Source: Zoogloea oleivorans
GTDB taxonomy: Bacteria; Pseudomonadota; Gammaproteobacteria; Burkholderiales; Rhodocyclaceae
NCBI RefSeq assembly: GCF_008107625.1
Contig: NZ_SDKK01000009.1
Location: 1-42,911, forward strand
Length of the DNA: 42,911 nucleotides
Reading direction: 5' to 3'
Part shown: positions 9,601 through 15,710 of the stretch, in pieces
Layout of the letters: each line of letters opens with the position of its first letter
Numbering within the stretch: position 1 is the first letter of the stretch
The notes under the pieces: generated by a model
Told to the model about the DNA's origin: nothing
Database searches by the model: none
What the model saw: the letters and a program-made list of their open reading frames with translations, nothing else
Position numbers and translations under genes: made by a program

Positions 9601-11198
9601 GTCGTGCCGCCAACCGACGAGGTACCGTTCTTGTTCAGCAAACCTTCCACATTGACCTGGTCAGTGGCATTCAGCGCCACGGTAAAGGACGTCGCCGAAG
9701 TGATCTCAACATTCGACGAGGTCAGGGCATAGGTTGCGCCTCCCTGTCCGGTAAGCGTCAGCTTGCTGACATTGATATCGTTGGTTGCACCTGTCGTGGC
9801 AAGCAAGCCCGTGCCGGTAAGCACGAGAGAGTTGGTGCTGGCGTCGTAAGTGGCGGAGGTAATCGCAGGGGGCTGCGGGGGCGGGGTAAAAACAATGTCA
9901 TCCGCCACGAAGGTAACGGAACCGCCACCAAGGGCAGTTACCTTGATTGATGTGACCATTCCCCAGTCATTCGTGCCAGACAAGTTGACCGAATAAATGG
10001 GCAGGCCACTTCCGTTGTTAAGGTTACTGTAAGTGGGATTGACGTCATAGGTATAGGTTGTGGCACCGTTGAAGCCTTGTATGCTGAAGCTGCTGACCGG
10101 TCCCGTATTTGCCGAAAAACCCACCAGAAAACTCGAAACATCCACCGCCTGATTGAACGTGAATTGAAGGTAGGCATTTCCATTGGTGGAGGAATAGAGG
10201 ACGGTGTCACTGCCTGTATTCCATGTGCCCAGCGACGTATCACTGGTTGTGGCAGAAACCGTTACGCCGCTCACTGTTTGGCTGACGGTGCCAGTGCCGG
10301 AGCCAACGCCGCTTTCAAAGTCGAACACCGCGAGGGTGTACTGGTAGCCTTCAATCGCTTCCGTTGTAACAGGCAGGACGGTCTCTATGCTTCCGGTCTG
10401 TCCTTCAAGAACCCAGTCACCACCGTAAATACGGGCACCGGTGGTGTCAGTGGAGGCCGCTATATCAGCCTCAGTCGTCTGTGCCAATGCCGCGATGAAG
10501 GCCGCACCGTCCGATCCTTCTGCCACATCGCAGCCGTACAACAAAATATCTGCATTCACATCGAGCGTGCGGCCAATAGCCGCCAGTTCGCTGCTGTGGT
10601 CATCCAGATTTTGCGCCGTTAAATTAAGCGTCCCCAAGTGCAGCGAAGCCTCGGAACCATGAGAGAAGATGTGAATGGCATCAATGCCGCTGCGCCCATT
10701 GAGTATTTGTACCATCTGGTCCAGACCGTCCCGGGTCGAGTCGAGGACATGAACTTCCGCCCCCGGCTTCAGCCCTGCCAGCAAGGTCTGGTAGTCAACG
10801 ACGTTACTTTCGATGAACACGATTTCAGTGCGCACGCTACCGGCTGGCGGTGTGGCCAGAGCGAGGGGCTGCAGGTTGACGGCATCTGCGTGGGGACTGG
10901 CGTCACCCGATTCAAGTACATGAGATACATCGGCCACCGCAGTCACGGCCGCCCCGTCAAACATGAAGCGCTGCTCCAGCGCCAGGGGCCGAATGCCGTG
11001 CAGCGCGAGCTTGCGCCGGCTCGGCAGGGGGCTGGCCGCGCGTTCTCCACTCACCATGAGACTCCCCGCCAGCAGGGTCGCCTCGCTGCCTTCGGCGCTA
11101 CGGCTGGAAGCAGACTTACCCTTGCTGCGCACACACTCGGCAACAGCCACAAAGGTGCGGGTAACTTCATTCCAGACAGTGCGGTACAAACGATTCAT
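3633..11198 (-). CDS. Giant repetitive surface protein with ESPR-like start, LEPR-XLL-type motif and DUF4347
   Basis: A 2521-residue protein, very rich in Thr, Ser, Gly and Ala, and probably a secreted adhesin. Residues 1-28 resemble the ESPR of type V secreted proteins (MNRLYRTVWNE, then a VAVAE pattern). Residues 74-84 read LEQRFMFDGAA, a LEPR-XLL-type motif. Residues about 122-290 are DUF4347, with SHG (H180) and YGCD (C223). Then come an unassigned beta domain (to about 440), four repeats of 121-125 residues (about 443-940), a cadherin-like section, autotransporter-associated beta-strand repeats rich in TLTLSG (about 1165-1735), another cadherin-like section (about 1740-1985), Ig-like repeats of 91 residues (about 1988-2260), a Pro-rich linker and a C-terminal putative-Ig domain. 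No strong Sec signal core, RTX nonapeptides, LPXTG or autotransporter barrel is seen. The start has a GGGAG ribosome binding site about 8 nt upstream. Confidence 0.88.
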   Translation of the reverse strand: MNRLYRTVWNEVTRTFVAVAECVRSKGKSASSRSAEGSEATLLAGSLMVSGERAASPLPSRRKLALHGIRPLALEQRFMFDGAAVTAVADVSHVLESGDASPHADAVNLQPLALATPPAGSVRTEIVFIESNVVDYQTLLAGLKPGAEVHVLDSTRDGLDQMVQILNGRSGIDAIHIFSHGSEASLHLGTLNLTAQNLDDHSSELAAIGRTLDVNADILLYGCDVAEGSDGAAFIAALAQTTEADIAASTDTTGARIYGGDWVLEGQTGSIETVLPVTTEAIEGYQYTLAVFDFESGVGSGTGTVSQTVSGVTVSATTSDTSLGTWNTGSDTVLYSSTNGNAYLQFTFNQAVDVSSFLVGFSANTGPVSSFSIQGFNGATTYTYDVNPTYSNLNNGSGLPIYSVNLSGTNDWGMVTSIKVTALGGGSVTFVADDIVFTPPPQPPAITSATYDASTNSLVLTGTGLLATTGATNDINVSKLTLTGQGGATYALTSSNVEITSATSFTVALNATDQVNVEGLLNKNGTSSVGGTTFNIAAAADWNPATAGSADLTGNGVTVSNVQTPTITSSTYDASTGSLVVTGTNLVAASGAANDITANKFTLTGEGGATHTLTNTANVEISSGTGFTLTLSATDKAAINQMLNKNGTSTTGGTTYNLAVADDWNTVIGNTSIADATGNGITTSNVAVPAITSSTYNASTGVLAVTGTGFLKLSGATNDIVANKLTFTGEGGSTYTLTDTANVEITSGTAFSLTLSATDRAAINQIINKNGTSSTGATTYNLAAAEDWAAGAAAGVTDVDASGNGITASNVAVPTITSATYNAVTGVLVVTGTDFVIKSGSPNDIDVTKLTLSGDSTAYTLTGDTSNVEITSSTSFTVTLGVTDRAAVATRLTNNGTSSTGSVTYNLEAAEDWATGADAAVTVADLTGNGITVAGANAPPVITALSGDSVAWAGVGNTVALDGGTALSVTDTENDATNWNGATLTVSRVTDGSADASANDLFSFSASGFTVSGANLQAGGQTFATFTNTGGTLTISFANGGADATQALVQSVMQGILYRNDTPYGDATIRFALSDGSSTTHADVTVTSSTIVVDQSNDDSGNDAADGFSLREALVRGAAQGGADTVSVVLSDNATITLGSTATVGSGDILNLGGANGLSIAGSTLIVGGDLNVTNGSGNTATIGSELAGAGSLSKSGLGTLTLSGANTYTGNTSVTAGTLSIAADGNLGSGAVTLNGGDLTITGSGVTIDNAIALSADSRITNASAVTLAGQISGSSALTKAGAGNLTLDNTNNSGAAATLTVTGGTVKASSDSRMVGGAITLDSGALENGGSTFTMDNAIVLGVGGGTINVNNVSQTLTLSGVISGVGALTKINGGNLTLSGANTYSGGTDIRGANGVSISSGSNLGTGTATLAGGSMLTITGSGVTVSNAIAIADDATIFNGSAVTLSGVLSGTGALSKAGDGTLTLSGTNTHSGAINLSAGNLSVIGGASIGDTSAVTVSSGTTLTLGGGGETIGSLSGAGSVALGNYRLTTGVDNTSTIFSGVISGANSGLTKAGSGTLTLTGNNTYTGATIVSAGGLTLNRSGGAVADTTAVTVAAGATLTLSQAEAIGSLAGAGTLALGANTLTAGGNSSSTEFSGVIGGTGGVTKAGSGTLTLSGNSTYSGVTSVSAGTLSVTGVLSATSSLGVSSGATLAGTGTVAGAVTVQAGGTLAPGISGPGRITLGGGLTVAEGGLSMEINGTTAGTDYDQIAVTGAVDINMLGDGSTLAATLGGGYTPISGDSFILIDNDGLDAVSGSFNGLAEGFTATIDGHPVTISYAGSTGNDLVLTRANNAPVLADTLLSLTAMPEDAAAPGNGVTLGVGQGATLVSSLVGGVTDGDAHVGIAISAVSAQGTLHYSIDGGATWRAAPVVSAGSALLLADTALIYFQPNADVSGLLTDVISFRAWDQSNGSNGGSADTTINGGTTAFSTATDGADVRVTAGNDVPVGSVTIVGTAAEGETLAVSDTLTDADGLGAITYTWKDGDGNTLGTGVSLAVSPSLIGKTITVTASYTDAQGTPESVTSAATAAVANVNEAPVGSVTIVGTAAEGETLAVSDTLTDADGLGAITYTWKDGDGNTLGTGVSLVVSPALIGKTIAVTASYTDAQGTPESVTSATTGAVANVNDAPAGSVIISGIATQGATLMASDTLADADGLGPVSYQWQVSDAEEGWIAIPGATGAQLQIDSTLVGKALRVVAVYVDGYGTPERGVSEATSVVTGVPLPVQPEVQPKPSVPPESAPAPVSNPPQILAPVAEFLPPASILGLPAGGARDVQAPTPIPSVTTPVPVVERFSARSESSTTVAGGLTQAVIPGGFQVIVAPHLPGSPDALLVGRGMTNQVLGDARQVQIIIPVDAFTHTNPNATVQVGISQVDGQPLPSWVSFDPRTGKIDVQAPPGFEGELFIKVTARDSEGRQAVTTFRIVVGKRDVQSQTLQVPAGRAGLSEQLRMASRPLGVSERLAALSRGAQAALRNQA
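4689..5234 (-). repeat. Two near-identical 273-bp tandem copies inside the giant gene
   Basis: Copies at 4689-4961 and 4962-5234 differ at about 16 positions by eye and share an uninterrupted identical run of 125 bp (4816-4940 against 5089-5213). Each encodes one 91-residue Ig-like module (DADGLGAITYTWKDGDGNTL core). A third, much more diverged module lies on the low-coordinate side (about 4416-4688). The pattern points to recent duplication or gene conversion and to likely length variation in this part of the protein. Confidence 0.9.
8375..9870 (-). repeat. Four diverged tandem repeats of 363-375 bp in the giant gene
   Basis: The same motif (encoding ITSxTYxAxTG, with the DNA signature GCGTYGTAGGT on the plus strand) recurs near 8731, 9106, 9478 and 9841, giving periods of 375, 372 and 363 bp. 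Each unit encodes 121-125 residues ending in a D-x-TGNGIT-type motif, with a conserved NKNGTS segment inside. The copies are clearly diverged at DNA level, so this expansion is older than the 273-bp pair. Confidence 0.85.
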
Positions 11199-11223
11199 GG
11201 TGACGCTCCCAGCGGGGGATGAA

Positions 11224-12015
11224 TTACTGGCCAGCCGACGGTGCCATCAGCACCTTGCCGCTCATGCCTGCAATGAGTTCAGTAAATTTGCCGTCGATCA
11301 CGGCGTTGAGCTTGATGGACTGGCTGACCGGATCCACCCGTGCGCCGATCCGCTGCACTTTGGCCGGATAGGTCTTGCCCGTCTCGTCGATACGGACTTG
11401 CAGGGCTGAGCCGGTCTTGATCCAGGCCAGCCACTTGGAGGGCACGATGAATTCCAGCTCGAGCACCGAATCGTCGATGATTTCGAGCACGGCCTGGCCG
11501 GGTTGCACGTATTGCTGCTCGCGCACCTTTTGCTCGGCAATACGCCCGGCGTAGGGCGCCGCCACATTGCACTTGCCCAGCACCGCACTATTGGCGGCAA
11601 CCTCGGCCCGCGCCTTCATGACTTCGGCTTCCGAGATTTCCAGCTCCACCTTGCCGACCGAGTTGAGCTCGGCCAGCCGCTTGTTGGCTTGCCAGGTCTT
11701 GTCGGCTGCGCCCAGGGCTGCCCGGGCCTTGTTGATCTGGGCTTGCTGCAAGGAGCAGTCGAACTGGATCAGGCTTTGCCCCTGCTTGAAGGCGCTGCCT
11801 TCCGAAACCGGCAGCCGGCTGACCTTGGCGCCGATTTCGGCGGCCAGGGTGGTGTAACGCCGGGGCGACAACTGGGCGCGGATCTCCCGCTTGTCGAGGG
11901 CGCTGGCAGTTGGCGGAGCCAAAGGCGCCGCCGCGGTGCCTGGAGCGGCGACGGCCAGGGACGACGCCAGGACAGCGAGCACAACCATCAGGCCCTGAAA
12001 GGTTTGCGGTGTCAT
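11224..12015 (-). CDS. Periplasmic adaptor (membrane fusion) protein, secreted type
   Basis: A 263-residue RND/HlyD-type periplasmic adaptor. A cleavable signal peptide is visible at residues 1-24 (hydrophobic core LMVVLAVLASSLAVA). Next come a lipoyl-like half (GAKVSRLPVSEGSAFKQG), a short alpha-helical hairpin (about 85-140), the second lipoyl half (APYAGRIAEQKV) and a beta-barrel (to about 255). It begins 5 nt after the stop of the outer-membrane lipoprotein gene and ends 25 nt before the giant gene, so all are co-transcribed. It has no membrane anchor, unlike the second adaptor of the operon, so the machine would contain two different adaptors, or three counting the HlyD-like tail of the M50 protein. 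Its channel partner is presumably the adjacent outer-membrane factor. Confidence 0.85.
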   Translation of the reverse strand: MTPQTFQGLMVVLAVLASSLAVAAPGTAAAPLAPPTASALDKREIRAQLSPRRYTTLAAEIGAKVSRLPVSEGSAFKQGQSLIQFDCSLQQAQINKARAALGAADKTWQANKRLAELNSVGKVELEISEAEVMKARAEVAANSAVLGKCNVAAPYAGRIAEQKVREQQYVQPGQAVLEIIDDSVLELEFIVPSKWLAWIKTGSALQVRIDETGKTYPAKVQRIGARVDPVSQSIKLNAVIDGKFTELIAGMSGKVLMAPSAGQ

Positions 12016-12020
12016 GCCGC

Positions 12021-13583
12021 TTATTCCTTGGCCGAGGCCGTATCGGCTTCAGGCAAGGGCGGAAGCTTGCCCGCCTCCCAGCTCTGCAGCGATTGGGCGA
12101 CGGCGGCGCTGAGATCCTTGAGGGGCATGCGGTCACTGCCTTCGATCAGGGGTTCCAGCCCGAGGGTAGCCTGCAGCCGTGAGGCCGCTGCCTGGGCGTT
12201 GGAGAGCGCCTGGTAGCGACGCAGCACGGAAAGGATGGAGGCAGTCTGCTGGGAGACCCGCTCCAGCTTGGTCTGCTTCTCGGCCTTTTCCTGATTGACG
12301 ATGTGCTCGGCGATGCGGGTGTCCACATCGGCAATGGCGTCGGCCCGTTCGAATTGACGGCTCGCATTGGCGTACTGCAGGCGCGCAATGTGCAGCTGCG
12401 TGAGCACCGCCATCTGGGTAGAAATGCGCTTCTGATCGGCCAGGGCAACACCCGCATCGGCGAGGCGCATTTGCGCCGGAGCAGCGAGGAGCCCCAGCAG
12501 GTTGAAGGAAATCTGGGCGCCGGCCTCATTCCACGACTGGTTGATCAGGAAGGAGTCGTTGCTGTTCTTGAGCGCGTAGTTGAAGGAAATCCCCGGAAAC
12601 AGCCGCAGCAGGGCCCGACGGGTTTCCTGCTGGGCGATGCGCGCGTTGTACATGCTCTCCCGCAAGTCGGGATTGAGCATGAGGGCGTGCGCCTCCATGT
12701 TCTCGACCGGCACATTCAGCCAGGCTGACTGGACGGCACTGACCGGCTCGACAATCTTGAAAGGTTGGGACAGGGGCAAATTGGTGAGAGAAGCCAGTTC
12801 AACGCGAGCGGTGGACAACTCCTGCTCGATGACCTCCAGGAGCCGGATGTTCTCCAGCAACTGACGCTGATAGCGCAGGGGCTCGAGGGGTGGGCGGATT
12901 TGTTCGGCTTCGGCCTGGCGGGAGTTCTTCAGAGCCCCTTCGGCATCCTGGAGCGTGCTGCGCAAGCTGCCTCCCAGCTTTTCGGCGGCAACCACGCGCC
13001 AGTAGGCGGTGCGCACATCCTGGATCAGGTTGTGCAGGGCCTTGCGCCGCCGCTCGGTGGCCACCAGCACCCGATCGGCATTTTGCTTGGCGGCATAGTA
13101 ACTCTGGCCAAAATCGAGCAGGCTCCAGGAAAAGCCCAGATCTGTCGTCAGCGCCTCGCGACTGGAAGAAATGTATGGGTTGGCCAGCGAGGGCTGACCG
13201 GTGACCGAATCCTGACTACGGCTGATCAGATCATTGTTGCGGTAACGATAACCGGCCGAGGCAACCAGTTTCGGCAACATGTCGAAGTTGCCGGCTTCAA
13301 AGGTGCCATGGGCCACGGCCTCTTCCATGGCCTTGAGACGACGATCGGCGTTGTACTTGATGGCCCGGGCGATGGCCTCTTCGAGGCTGAGCGCACTGCC
13401 CAGGGGTTCGACATTGTGGTTCAGGACAGCCTTGTCAGCCTGGGTGCTGGCAAGAATATCCGCCGGCTTGAGCGCCTCGGGCTGCAGCGAGGCACACCCC
13501 GTCAGGCCCAGTGCAACGGCCAAGGCAAGGAGTTTCCTGGCCGGAAAATAGACGGGAGAGTGAGTTCTGGATTGATTTTTCAT
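12021..13583 (-). CDS. Outer-membrane factor lipoprotein (TolC/NodT type)
   Basis: A 520-residue outer-membrane efflux protein. The N-terminus has a basic stretch, a hydrophobic core and a lipobox (LTGC, Cys at about 29), so it should be lipid-anchored in the outer membrane. Two OEP-type halves rich in long helices follow (about 65-270 and 290-490), with the usual Asn-Ala-Asp and Leu-Asp-Phe-Gly motifs near the first beta-strands. It is the first gene of the minus-strand operon that includes the giant protein, and would provide the outer-membrane channel. No convincing ribosome binding site precedes the ATG, and no other in-frame start lies before the signal peptide. Confidence 0.87.
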   Translation of the reverse strand: MKNQSRTHSPVYFPARKLLALAVALGLTGCASLQPEALKPADILASTQADKAVLNHNVEPLGSALSLEEAIARAIKYNADRRLKAMEEAVAHGTFEAGNFDMLPKLVASAGYRYRNNDLISRSQDSVTGQPSLANPYISSSREALTTDLGFSWSLLDFGQSYYAAKQNADRVLVATERRRKALHNLIQDVRTAYWRVVAAEKLGGSLRSTLQDAEGALKNSRQAEAEQIRPPLEPLRYQRQLLENIRLLEVIEQELSTARVELASLTNLPLSQPFKIVEPVSAVQSAWLNVPVENMEAHALMLNPDLRESMYNARIAQQETRRALLRLFPGISFNYALKNSNDSFLINQSWNEAGAQISFNLLGLLAAPAQMRLADAGVALADQKRISTQMAVLTQLHIARLQYANASRQFERADAIADVDTRIAEHIVNQEKAEKQTKLERVSQQTASILSVLRRYQALSNAQAAASRLQATLGLEPLIEGSDRMPLKDLSAAVAQSLQSWEAGKLPPLPEADTASAKE

Positions 13584-13862
13584 GTTGGCAGAGGGCTGGG
13601 CGTTGAGCGCGTCAGCATCAAAAGTCTTGAATCCCCAGTCTTTGCCGATCCGGGGGGCTATGCAGTCATGGCCTGGAACACATCACCGGCCTCGCCAGGA
13701 CAAAAAGGTGCTTCCATCGACTTGCGGGCGTTTCCCACGCAAGCGGCAAGGCATGTTTTTGATAAAAATCGCATTTTCCCGAAAATTGCTATCGACTCGA
13801 ATTGACTGTTCTTGAGTTTTTTTGAGGTAACGTCTGATCATCTGCATACAAGGAAAAATCCG
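13584..13862. promoter_or_regulatory. Divergent intergenic region between the secretion operon and creA
   Basis: A 279-bp stretch without a gene. Its right half is AT-rich and must contain promoters for both directions, but no textbook -10/-35 pair stands out. TTGATAAAAATCGC at 13759-13772 matches 8 of the 10 fixed positions of the FNR/DNR box (TTGAT-N4-ATCAA). A candidate plus-strand -35 (TTGACT) lies near 13802. An AAGGA ribosome binding site at about 13850 serves creA. Confidence 0.4.
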
Positions 13863-14333
13863 ATGAAAACCAGATCCGCCCTTTTGCAGCTCGCCGCCCT
13901 GGCGGCCAGCCTGCCCGGCCTCACCCATGCCGACACTGTCGGCTGCGTCACCACTGCGTGGAAACTGGTCGGCGCCAATCACAAGGTCTGCGTCGAAGCC
14001 TTCCACGACGCGAAGGTGCCCGGCGTCACCTGCCACGTCAGCCAGGCCCGCACCGGTGGCGTATCGGGGAGCCTCGGGCTGGCGCAGGATCCGTCCCAGT
14101 TCTCCCTGGCCTGCCGGCAAACCGGGCCGATCACCCTGCCGGCCAAGCTGCCGGAAAGCGACACGGTATTCAGCGAAGACACCTCGGTGCTGTTCAAGGA
14201 AACCCGCGTCGTGCGCCTGTGGGACAAGGCCAACAACACGCTGGTTTATGTGGCGATCAGCCGCAAGCTCATCGACGGCGCGCCGGCCAACAGCATATCC
14301 ACCGTACCGGTGATGCCGTGGGGCAGCAGATAA
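13863..14333 (+). CDS. creA: CreA family periplasmic protein
   Basis: A 156-residue protein with a Sec signal peptide (residues 1-23, cleavage after THA) and the CreA fold pattern: two Cys near the start of the mature protein, KVCVEAFHD, GVTCHVSQA (third Cys), FSLACRQTG (fourth Cys) and a C-terminal VYVAISRKLIDG. The four Cys suggest disulfides in the periplasm. The function of CreA is not established; the name comes from the E. coli cre locus. The ATG at 13863 is chosen over an in-frame start at 13812 because of the signal peptide and an AAGGA ribosome binding site. It precedes nirJ by about 90 nt in the same direction and may be co-transcribed. Confidence 0.85.
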   Translation: MKTRSALLQLAALAASLPGLTHADTVGCVTTAWKLVGANHKVCVEAFHDAKVPGVTCHVSQARTGGVSGSLGLAQDPSQFSLACRQTGPITLPAKLPESDTVFSEDTSVLFKETRVVRLWDKANNTLVYVAISRKLIDGAPANSISTVPVMPWGSR

Positions 14334-14424
14334 GGCAGGCCATGCCAGTCAGGTTGATACCCGTCAAGGCCGCATGAGGCACGCGGCAGCGACAATCGTC
14401 CCAAACCCTTCTGAAGGTCAGGCC

Positions 14425-15618
14425 ATGTTCCGCATCTCCAGCTACATCCGTGAAATCGCCGCCCCCACGCCTCTTGGCCCGCGCCGCCATCCGCCCGGGC
14501 CGGTGGTGATCTGGAACCTGATCCGGCGCTGCAACCTGACCTGCAAGCACTGCTATTCGATCTCCGCCGACAAGGACTTTGCCGGCGAGCTGGGTACCGA
14601 CGAAGTTTTCACGGTGATGGACGACCTGAAGGGCTTCCGCGTGCCGGTGCTGATCCTTTCCGGCGGCGAGCCGCTTCTGCGCCCCGACATCTTCGAGATT
14701 GCCAGCCGCGCCAAGAAAATGGGCTTCTACGTCGGCCTGTCGTCCAATGGCACGCTGATCGACAAGTCGAACATCGACGCCATCGCCGCTGCCGACTTCG
14801 ATTACGTCGGCGTCAGCATTGACGGCATTCGTGACACCCACGACAAGTTTCGCCGCCTCGACGGCGCCTTCGACCGCTCCCTGGCCGGCCTGCGCCTGTG
14901 CCGCGAACTCGGCGTAAAAGTGGGCGTGCGCTACACCATGACCCAGGACAACGCCGCCGACCTGCCCGGCGTGCTGCAACTGGTCGAAGACGAAGGCATC
15001 GACCGCTTCTATTTTTCGCACCTCAACTATGCCGGCCGCGGCAACAAGAACCGCGCCGACGACGCCCACCACATCCTCACCCGCGACGCGATGGAACTGC
15101 TTTTCGAAACCGCCTGGGATTGCGAGCAGCGCGGGCTCGACAAGGATTTCACCACCGGCAACAACGACGCCGACGGCCCCTTCTTCCTGCAATGGGTGCA
15201 GCGCCGATTCCCCAACCGGGCGGCCCACATCGAAGCCAAGCTGCGCCAGTGGGGTGGCAACTCCAGCGGCGTCAACGTCGCCAACATCGACAACCTGGGC
15301 AACGTGCACCCGGACACCATGTGGTGGCATCACACCCTCGGCAACGTGCGCGAACGGGCCTTCTCGGAGATCTGGACGGATCTGTCCGACCCGCTCATGG
15401 CCGGCCTCAAGCAATCGCCGCGCCCCGTGAAAGGCCGCTGCGCCGAATGCCGCCACCTGGCCATGTGCAACGGCAACACCCGCGTGCGCGCCCAGCAGCT
15501 CACCAACGACCCCTGGCAGGAAGACCCGGGTTGCTACCTGACCAACGCCGAAATCGGCGTGGCCGACGGCGACCGGCTGGAAGTGAAACCGTGGGTGCGC
15601 CTTGCCCCGGCGGCCTGA
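14425..15618 (+). CDS. nirJ: Heme d1 biosynthesis radical SAM protein NirJ
   Basis: A 397-residue radical SAM enzyme. The N-terminal cluster motif CNLTCKHC (C36, C40, C43) binds the SAM-cleaving [4Fe-4S] cluster, and GGEP follows at the expected place. The C-terminal region has C339, C342, C348 and C370, a SPASM-like pattern for a second cluster. NirJ removes the two propionate side chains of 12,18-didecarboxysiroheme in the heme d1 pathway, making the cofactor of cytochrome cd1 nitrite reductase. The ATG at 14425 has a GAAGG ribosome binding site 7 nt upstream; an upstream in-frame start gives an unsupported extension. nirN follows downstream after a hairpin element. Length and motifs fit the family well. 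Confidence 0.92.
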   Translation: MFRISSYIREIAAPTPLGPRRHPPGPVVIWNLIRRCNLTCKHCYSISADKDFAGELGTDEVFTVMDDLKGFRVPVLILSGGEPLLRPDIFEIASRAKKMGFYVGLSSNGTLIDKSNIDAIAAADFDYVGVSIDGIRDTHDKFRRLDGAFDRSLAGLRLCRELGVKVGVRYTMTQDNAADLPGVLQLVEDEGIDRFYFSHLNYAGRGNKNRADDAHHILTRDAMELLFETAWDCEQRGLDKDFTTGNNDADGPFFLQWVQRRFPNRAAHIEAKLRQWGGNSSGVNVANIDNLGNVHPDTMWWHHTLGNVRERAFSEIWTDLSDPLMAGLKQSPRPVKGRCAECRHLAMCNGNTRVRAQQLTNDPWQEDPGCYLTNAEIGVADGDRLEVKPWVRLAPAA

Positions 15619-15625
15619 CGCATTG

Positions 15626-15697
15626 CTGTGGGTCGGGCTTCAGCCCGACTCTTCCCCTTGATCGGCGCAGGCTGTCGGACAGAAGTCCGACCCACAG
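15626..15697. repeat. Inverted pair of REP-like palindromes (GTGGGTCGG family)
   Basis: The units CTGTGGGTCGGGCTTCAGCC... (15626-15649) and its inverted relative (15674-15697) flank a 24-bp spacer between nirJ and nirN. Each unit can form its own short hairpin and the two can pair with each other, like a BIME of two REP units. The same core occurs singly at 25748-25775 and 39358-39385. Confidence 0.8.
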
Positions 15698-15710
15698 GAC
15701 GATTCAAACC

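Noticed and set aside
3633-11198. Classical autotransporter or RTX type I substrate
   Set aside because: Autotransporter-associated repeats are present, but there is no C-terminal beta-barrel, no GGxGxDxxx calcium repeats and no TpsB partner gene.
14374-14424. N-terminal extension of nirJ
   Set aside because: The extra 17 residues lack a ribosome binding site, whereas ATG 14425 has GAAGG and gives the family N-terminus.
14269-15456. Open frame of 395 codons antisense to nirJ
   Set aside because: Low-complexity Gly/Val/Ala composition and no family pattern; the sense strand encodes an intact radical SAM enzyme.
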